From Burkholderia cenocepacia (lineage in GTDB: Bacteria > Pseudomonadota > Gammaproteobacteria > Burkholderiales > Burkholderiaceae): a stretch of 64,000 nt of DNA. The translations under genes were made by a program, and so were the position numbers. The stretch spans positions 62,001 to 126,000 of the forward strand of contig NZ_CP060040.1 in assembly GCF_014211915.1 (NCBI RefSeq), given 5' to 3'. Below the pieces are notes generated by a model that searched no databases, had not been told where the DNA came from, and was given only the letters and a program-made list of their open reading frames with translations. Of this stretch, positions 59,497 through 64,000 are shown piece after piece; positions within the stretch are counted from its first letter, which is position 1, and each line of letters starts with the position of its first letter.

Positions 59497-60233
59497 GGCT
59501 GGAGGACCTTTGCCGAGACGAGATCCGCGACCTGCATGTCTAGCCCCGCGGCCCAGGCTGCCCATACGATTGCGGCGGCGACGCAGCCGAGCGCCGCGAT
59601 CGCCCACGGTGACAGCCGGTAAAACCGGTCGGACAGGCGGCGGCCCGCACGATCGGCATGGAACGGCCGCTCCGACGACGGGCGCAGCTTGTTCAACCGC
59701 GCATCCAGTGAAGCGATCAGTGCGGTGCGTTCCGCTTCCCCTTCGCGCGCGTCACGGGCGTAGCGGCCGACGAAGCCGCACCCGAGGATGGCCGAGTAGC
59801 ACTCGAGCAGATCGATTTGCGGCGGCGTCTCGCGCATGCGGACCTCGAGCCGGTCGAACACGCGCTCGCCGGCGTCGTGCAGGTTGAAGCGCTCGACCTG
59901 CAACGGCTTTTCGGCCCATCCGGACCGGCTGTCGGCGGGCAGATACCGCAGCGCTGCCTCGTCGAGCAGGCCGCACTGCGCGACCAGCGCCTCGTTGCGC
60001 ACGTCGTCCGTATAGCCACGCTGTATCAGCACGCTCGAAAAATGGTCGATGAGCTGCCTGCAGTGCTCGCGCAACGCGCCCGCATCACGTGCCGTCCCGC
60101 CTGCCGAGAGCGTCGTGACGAGTAGCGCCGTGTTGTTGAGCAGGTCGCGAATACCGACGCCGGACACGCGCCCGGCGGCCGTCGCCCCCTGCAGGAGAGT
60201 CGCTTCGTCAAGGCTGGGAGTCAGGGCGTTCAT
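59493..60233 (-). CDS. tssL: Type VI membrane-complex protein TssL (DotU-like)
   Basis: IcmH/DotU-family protein of 246 residues: a cytoplasmic hook domain (AALRYLPADSRSGWAEKPLQ, YSAILGCGFVGRYA) and a single C-terminal membrane helix (about 210-230). No peptidoglycan-binding extension; that function appears to be on the separate OmpA protein encoded next. Coupled by 4-base overlaps to tssK upstream and the OmpA gene downstream. Confidence 0.9.
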   Translation of the reverse strand: MNALTPSLDEATLLQGATAAGRVSGVGIRDLLNNTALLVTTLSAGGTARDAGALREHCRQLIDHFSSVLIQRGYTDDVRNEALVAQCGLLDEAALRYLPADSRSGWAEKPLQVERFNLHDAGERVFDRLEVRMRETPPQIDLLECYSAILGCGFVGRYARDAREGEAERTALIASLDARLNKLRPSSERPFHADRAGRRLSDRFYRLSPWAIAALGCVAAAIVWAAWAAGLDMQVADLVSAKVLQP

Positions 60234-61582
60234 GAGCGCAGCACCGCATAGAGTTCGAGCGAGGCGTCGGGCACCGACGCCGGCAGATAGATCTGGCAGG
60301 CACGCGCGGCGAGCATCCGGGCGTGCGCCGGATCATTCGAATCGAGCGCGAAATACTGGTTGTCGAGTCGCACCGGAATCGCGGCCGGCACCCGCTGTAC
60401 GGCCTTGAGCGGAATGCCCAGCAGCGCGGAATTGACGATGTGCTCGACGTCGTCCGGTGCACCGATCTTGCAGAGTCTCGGGAACTGCTCGACGAGCGTG
60501 AAGGCGGACATCGGCGCATTGACCGACAGGTACCAGTCCGCCGCATCGTCGACGATCCGGGTGTCGAGAAATTGGCCGGTCCACGTTGTCGGACCTTGGC
60601 GCGTGAGGCCGATCGACACGACACGCGACGGAATGATCGCGTCGAGCAGGTCGCGAATCATCGACTCGAGTTTGGCGAACACTTCGTCGGCGCGTGCATG
60701 GTCGTACGCCGGAATGTCGGTGAGCCGGGACGAAGTCGAGAAGGTCATCAGCGCGCTGGCCAGCTGCGCGAGCGTCGCGTACAGATGCTCCGGCGATCGG
60801 CTCGGATGCGTGGCGAACAGCCGCAATTGCGGCCATGCCGCGTGAATGCAGTGAAGCAGCCAGAACAGCTGCACGTCGGCCACGCCATATTCGGCGACCT
60901 GCTCCAGGCGCTCGCTGCGGCGCGCGCCGAGCGCAAGGCTCTTCGCGTGCAGGATGTCCGCCAGGCGATCGATCCGCTCGATGTGCAGCGGATGACTGCC
61001 GAGTGTCAGACACGGGGGCACGAACTGTCGATCGACCTGGAACTGGCCGTTCGTTCCTCGCGTGAGCCGTGCGATCGCGCAAACCGTATCGTCCGCATGC
61101 GATTCGAAGTCGAACAGCAGACGCATCGCATGACGCTCGGCCGCGATCTCCGCTTCTCCCGTCCCGTTCAGATCCATCACCTTCACGAACTCCCGGTACG
61201 AGCGGCGCGGACGCGCGAGCGTCGTCTCGTCGAAGCGGCAGTTGTTACCGTTGGCATCGGGCAGGGCGAGCGCGGCGAACACGACGACGTTCTGCCGATC
61301 GGTCGGTACGCCTTGGGTCAGATCGCGCGCGGACGGCAGCGCATCGGCGAGTGTCGTGTCGATCGGCGTGCCGTCCGGAAACCGCAGCTTCAGGAGCGTG
61401 AGCTTCAGGCGGCCCGTGGCCAGCGCTTCCTCGTCGACCTCGACACCCAGCGTGCCCCACGGCTGGGCGAGCGCGGCCGTGGCGAATTGATGGAGCGCAA
61501 ATCCAGCCCAACGCGCCTGCTGCTGGAAGTGCTGCTGCGTCAGGATGAGCCCCTCGTGGAACAGCGGTTTGTCGATCCGCAT
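60230..61582 (-). CDS. tssK: Type VI baseplate protein TssK
   Basis: Baseplate/membrane-complex connector of 450 residues. The N-terminal LFHEGLILTQQHFQQQARW is the TssK hallmark, and the C-terminal head domain contains LDNQYFALDSNDPAHARM. TssK binds TssL and the baseplate. First gene of the minus-strand operon tssK-tssL-ompA; its start faces the divergent tssB across 563 bases. Confidence 0.93.
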   Translation of the reverse strand: MRIDKPLFHEGLILTQQHFQQQARWAGFALHQFATAALAQPWGTLGVEVDEEALATGRLKLTLLKLRFPDGTPIDTTLADALPSARDLTQGVPTDRQNVVVFAALALPDANGNNCRFDETTLARPRRSYREFVKVMDLNGTGEAEIAAERHAMRLLFDFESHADDTVCAIARLTRGTNGQFQVDRQFVPPCLTLGSHPLHIERIDRLADILHAKSLALGARRSERLEQVAEYGVADVQLFWLLHCIHAAWPQLRLFATHPSRSPEHLYATLAQLASALMTFSTSSRLTDIPAYDHARADEVFAKLESMIRDLLDAIIPSRVVSIGLTRQGPTTWTGQFLDTRIVDDAADWYLSVNAPMSAFTLVEQFPRLCKIGAPDDVEHIVNSALLGIPLKAVQRVPAAIPVRLDNQYFALDSNDPAHARMLAARACQIYLPASVPDASLELYAVLRS

Positions 61583-61880
61583 GAGTATGGTCTGTTTGTT
61601 CGTTATCGGTTCAAGGGCGTAAACCTATATATGATTTTCTTCGCACAGTGTAATAGCCAAGTAGTTTGGTTTGCTAATTTGATCAAGGAAAATGTTTATG
61701 AATGTAAAAATCAGGTCGACACATTTTTATTCGGATTTTCATTATTGAGATAAATGCGGATTGAGGTGAGGAAGGCGTACATGAAGCCTGTCATTGGCCG
61801 TTGTGGCGTCAGGAGGGACGATCTATCGCCCGTGTCGCCGTTTTTGATGGCGGTAGGACTTGTCCGAATCGACATTGAAA

Positions 61881-61931
61881 AACGTCAAATATCAAAAAAT
61901 AAATCTAAATATTTAACATTTGATTGACGTT
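61881..61931. promoter_or_regulatory. Inverted repeat AACGTCAA ... TTGACGTT upstream of tssB
   Basis: Two perfect 8-base arms (61881-61888 and 61924-61931), centres 43 bases apart (about four helical turns), flanking an AT-rich stretch. The right arm ends 17 bases before the predicted -35 box. The spacing suits two bound regulator dimers or looping; the regulator is unknown. Confidence 0.45.
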
Positions 61932-61948
61932 TGAATGCGCGACGTGCT

Positions 61949-61978
61949 TTGACGCATGACGGGTTTACCGTGTATAAG
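61949..61978 (+). promoter_or_regulatory. Sigma-70-like promoter for tssB
   Basis: TTGACG (61949-61954), 18-base spacer, TATAAG (61973-61978). Predicted transcription start near 61985, leaving a leader of about 160 bases before tssB that contains a small reading frame. Confidence 0.55.
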
Positions 61979-62015
61979 TGCCGTGCGATTTCGTTTTACG
62001 AACGGAGACCACACG

Positions 62016-62087
62016 ATGAAGCATCGATCGGAACATTGCTGCGCGTCACGTGCCGGGCGCACGTGCGCAAGGTGCCGAGCGGACTGA
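62016..62087 (+). CDS. Possible Cys-rich leader peptide before tssB
   Basis: A 23-codon frame (MKHRSEHCCASRAGRTCARC then RAD) with a GGAG ribosome site 8 bases before the ATG, located in the predicted tssB leader. It has four Cys and several Arg and His codons. It ends 58 bases before tssB. It could be a translated leader influencing tssB expression, or a chance frame; codon evidence is too short to decide. Confidence 0.3.
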   Translation: MKHRSEHCCASRAGRTCARCRAD

Positions 62088-62145
62088 CGTCGTGCCGGAT
62101 GCGTTGCGCATTTGCCCGTGCTTGACCTCTAAATAAGGACTACAA

Positions 62146-62658
62146 ATGGATAGCTTCCAGAGAGAAATTCCGAAAAGTCGTGTCTCGATTACCTTGGATC
62201 TGCATACGGGCGGGGCCCGGAAGAAGGTCGAGCTGCCGTTGAAGCTGCTCGTCGCGGGAGACTTCAGCGCGGGCCGCGAGCAGGCGCCGCTGGCCGAGCG
62301 CAAGAAGGTCAACATCGACAAGAACAACTTCGATGCGGTCCTGGCGGACCATGCGCCCGATCTCGATATCGCCGCGGAGAACACGCTGGCCGGCGACGGT
62401 TCGGAGCTGCCGGTGAATCTGTCGTTCCGCTCGATGAAGGACTTCGAGCCGGAGCAGGTGGCGCGTCAGATTCCGGAACTGCAGGCGATGCTCGCGATGC
62501 GCAATCTGCTGCGCGATCTGAAGAGCAACTTGCTCGACAACGGCACGTTTCGCCGTGAGTTCGAGAAGATTCTGAAGGATAAGCGCCTGTCCGACAGGCT
62601 GCGCGGCGAACTGTCGGAGATCGTGACGGCGGCGACGCAACCGGAAGGCCATGCCTGA
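62146..62658 (+). CDS. tssB: Type VI sheath protein TssB (VipA)
   Basis: Small sheath subunit of 170 residues that forms the contractile sheath with TssC. Conserved features: the N-terminal PKSRVSITLDLHTGGARKKV, LPLKLLVAGDFS, and the acidic/hydrophobic PVNLSFRSMKDFEPEQVARQ. Helical C-terminus as in VipA. AAGGA precedes the ATG by 7 bases. First structural gene of the plus-strand type VI operon; tssC follows after 73 bases. Confidence 0.94.
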   Translation: MDSFQREIPKSRVSITLDLHTGGARKKVELPLKLLVAGDFSAGREQAPLAERKKVNIDKNNFDAVLADHAPDLDIAAENTLAGDGSELPVNLSFRSMKDFEPEQVARQIPELQAMLAMRNLLRDLKSNLLDNGTFRREFEKILKDKRLSDRLRGELSEIVTAATQPEGHA

Positions 62659-62731
62659 ACGCGGCCAGCTCGAGCGGGCCTTTACCGCATTCCGCAACCA
62701 GATAGCGTGACGAACGCAGACAGGACACGAA

Positions 62732-64000
62732 ATGAAGCAGAACGAATCCCGTCAGGGCGCAACCGAGACCGTTGTGCTCGAGAACGACAGCGTGTACGCA
62801 TCGCTGTGCAGCAAGATCAACCTCAAGCCCGTCGCCGAGGCGCGACCGCTCGAAGCGTTTCGCGACAATGACGCGCTGTCGGAGGCATCGGCCGACGAAC
62901 GCGTGGCGCGCGGCATGGACGCGCTGCTCAACCTGATCGCGCAGGAAAGCAGGCCGGTCGACCGTCTCGACAAGTCGTTGCTCGACTTTTACATCGGCCA
63001 GCTCGACCGGCAGATCGGCCGGCAGCTCGATGCCGTCATGCATACGCCGGAATTCCAGGCGCTCGAAGGCCGCTGGCGTGGCCTGAAGATGCTCGTGTCG
63101 CGCACCGACTTCCGCAAGAACGCGCGCATCGAGGTGCTGGACGTGTCGAAGGACGCGCTGCAGCGCGACTTCGAGGATACGCCCGAGCTGATCCAGAGCG
63201 GCCTGTACCGGCTGACCTACATCGAGGAATACGACACGCCGGGCGGCCAGCCGATCAGCGCGATGATCGGCGATTTCGAGTTCACGAATTCGCCGCAGGA
63301 CGTGGCGTTGCTGCGCAACGTGTCGAAGGTCGCGGCCGCCGCGCACATGCCGTTCATCGGCTCGGTCGGCGCGGCGTTCTTCGGCAAGCAGTCGATGGAG
63401 GAAGTGTCGGCCATTCAGGACATCGGCAACTACTTCGACCGCGCCGAATACATCAAGTGGAAGAGCTTCCGCGACACGGACGACGCGCGCTACGTCGGCC
63501 TGACGATGCCGCGCGTGCTCGGTCGCCTGCCGTACGGCAAGGACACGACGCCCGTGCGCGCGTTCAACTATGAAGAGGCGGTGAAGGGCCCGGATCACGA
63601 CAAGTACCTGTGGGTCAACGCGTCGTTCGCGTTCGCGGCCAACATGGTGCGCAGCTTCGTGAACAACGGCTGGTGCGTGCAGATTCGCGGCCCGCAGGCC
63701 GGCGGCAAGGTCGAGGATCTGCCGGTGCATCTGTACGACCTCGGTACCGGCGTGCAGCCGAAGATTCCGACCGAGGTGCTGATTCCGGAAACGCGCGAAT
63801 TCGAGTTCGCGAATCTCGGCTTCATTCCGCTGTCGTTCTACAAGAACCACGACTTCGCGTGCTTCTTCTCGGCCAGCTCGACGCAGAAGCCCGCGCTGTA
63901 CGAGACCAAGGAGGCGACGGCCAACAGCCGCATCAACGCGCGCCTGCCGTACATCTTCCTGCTGTCGCGGATTGCCCACTATCTGAAGCTGATCCAGCGA
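62732..64000 (+). CDS. tssC: Type VI sheath protein TssC (VipB), 3' end beyond window
   Basis: Large sheath subunit; 423 codons are visible and the frame is still open at the window end (family length about 490-500). Conserved stretches: YIGQLDRQIGRQLDAVMHTP, then FQALEGRWRGLKMLV, FGKQSMEEVSAIQDIGNYFD, and LPYGKDTTPVRAFNYEE. The start is the ATG after AGGACACGAA. Partner of TssB; the N-terminal domain binds TssB and the C-terminal part forms the outer sheath and ClpV contact. Confidence 0.94.
   Translation, partial: MKQNESRQGATETVVLENDSVYASLCSKINLKPVAEARPLEAFRDNDALSEASADERVARGMDALLNLIAQESRPVDRLDKSLLDFYIGQLDRQIGRQLDAVMHTPEFQALEGRWRGLKMLVSRTDFRKNARIEVLDVSKDALQRDFEDTPELIQSGLYRLTYIEEYDTPGGQPISAMIGDFEFTNSPQDVALLRNVSKVAAAAHMPFIGSVGAAFFGKQSMEEVSAIQDIGNYFDRAEYIKWKSFRDTDDARYVGLTMPRVLGRLPYGKDTTPVRAFNYEEAVKGPDHDKYLWVNASFAFAANMVRSFVNNGWCVQIRGPQAGGKVEDLPVHLYDLGTGVQPKIPTEVLIPETREFEFANLGFIPLSFYKNHDFACFFSASSTQKPALYETKEATANSRINARLPYIFLLSRIAHYLKLIQR

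Larger units (their letters stand above)
61583..62145. promoter_or_regulatory. Divergent control region between tssK and tssB
   Basis: 563 bases, strongly AT-rich at 61610-61760 and 61870-61935, unlike the GC-rich flanks. It must hold promoters for both type VI operons and looks like a target for H-NS-type silencing. Internal elements are listed separately: an inverted repeat, a sigma-70-like promoter for tssB, and a short Cys-rich leader reading frame. The tssK-side promoter was not resolved. Confidence 0.6.

Noticed and set aside
62309..63979. 556-codon open frame on the minus strand opposite tssB/tssC
   Set aside because: Product is Arg/His-rich low-complexity sequence typical of the antisense of GC-rich genes; tssB and tssC are certain.

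Overview
The window looks like a chromosome segment of a Burkholderia cepacia complex member. The core genes are GC-rich and strongly biased to G/C at third positions, and the gene families (poly-hydroxybutyrate depolymerase, type VI secretion, EmrAB-type efflux operon, several LysR/MarR/AraC regulators, aconitase X, DUF3761) are typical of Burkholderia accessory replicons. No rRNA, tRNA or CRISPR array was seen. Species and replicon cannot be fixed from the sequence.

Layout. (1) 1-6507: a hisQ-hisM-hisP-like amino-acid ABC transporter whose solute-binding gene is reduced to a signal-peptide stub, behind a HutC-like palindrome; then a cupin, two small exported proteins, a PHB depolymerase and a glutathione S-transferase. 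(2) 6749-11555: an unusual three-gene unit joining a cyclic-nucleotide-binding protein with a FliG-C-like domain to a MotA-like and a MotB-like stator protein, followed by a chemoreceptor. (3) 11630-25900: a lower-GC island with a type VI cargo cassette (vgrG, M23-like/EF-hand cell-wall effector, lysozyme-like effector candidate, exported SH3 protein, PAAR), a Gabija-like defence pair (OLD nuclease plus UvrD-like helicase), a membrane protein carrying a (GGCAAT)9 microsatellite, and a small SymE-like gene. (4) 25937-30161: amidohydrolase, MHS-family transporter and LysR regulator, plus a TIGR02594 hydrolase-like gene. (5) 30200-38800: a second type VI cargo cassette (vgrG, DUF4123 adaptor, VasX-like effector, DUF6708 protein, PAAR), bounded on the left by a truncated GST gene and on the right by a decayed IS256 transposase fused to a broken phosphatase-like gene. 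(6) 38809-53886: marR-emrA-emrB-outer-membrane-factor operon, LysR/MarR pair, aconitase X subunits, two membrane proteins, AraC/FadH pair, and LysR/quinone reductase pair. (7) 53897-64000: core type VI genes, tssK-tssL-ompA-hcp-tssH-tssE on the minus strand and tssB-tssC (cut by the window end) on the plus strand, around a 563-bp AT-rich divergent control region.

How it fits together. The right-hand cluster encodes sheath (TssBC), tube (Hcp), baseplate (TssE, TssK), membrane/peptidoglycan anchors (TssL and the OmpA protein) and the recycling ATPase (ClpV). The two distant cassettes supply alternative spikes (VgrG/PAAR) with their effectors and probable immunity proteins. Three large cassette genes (vgrG-1, the M23-like effector and the VasX-like effector) each carry a -1 frameshift in a G or C run, at points where one extra base restores a convincing protein. 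C6 runs in nearby core genes are intact, so the pattern is either biological (contingency loci or decay) or a localised sequence problem. The best candidates for something undescribed are the cNMP/FliG-C/MotA/MotB unit and the long-form Gabija pair lying directly behind a type VI PAAR gene.
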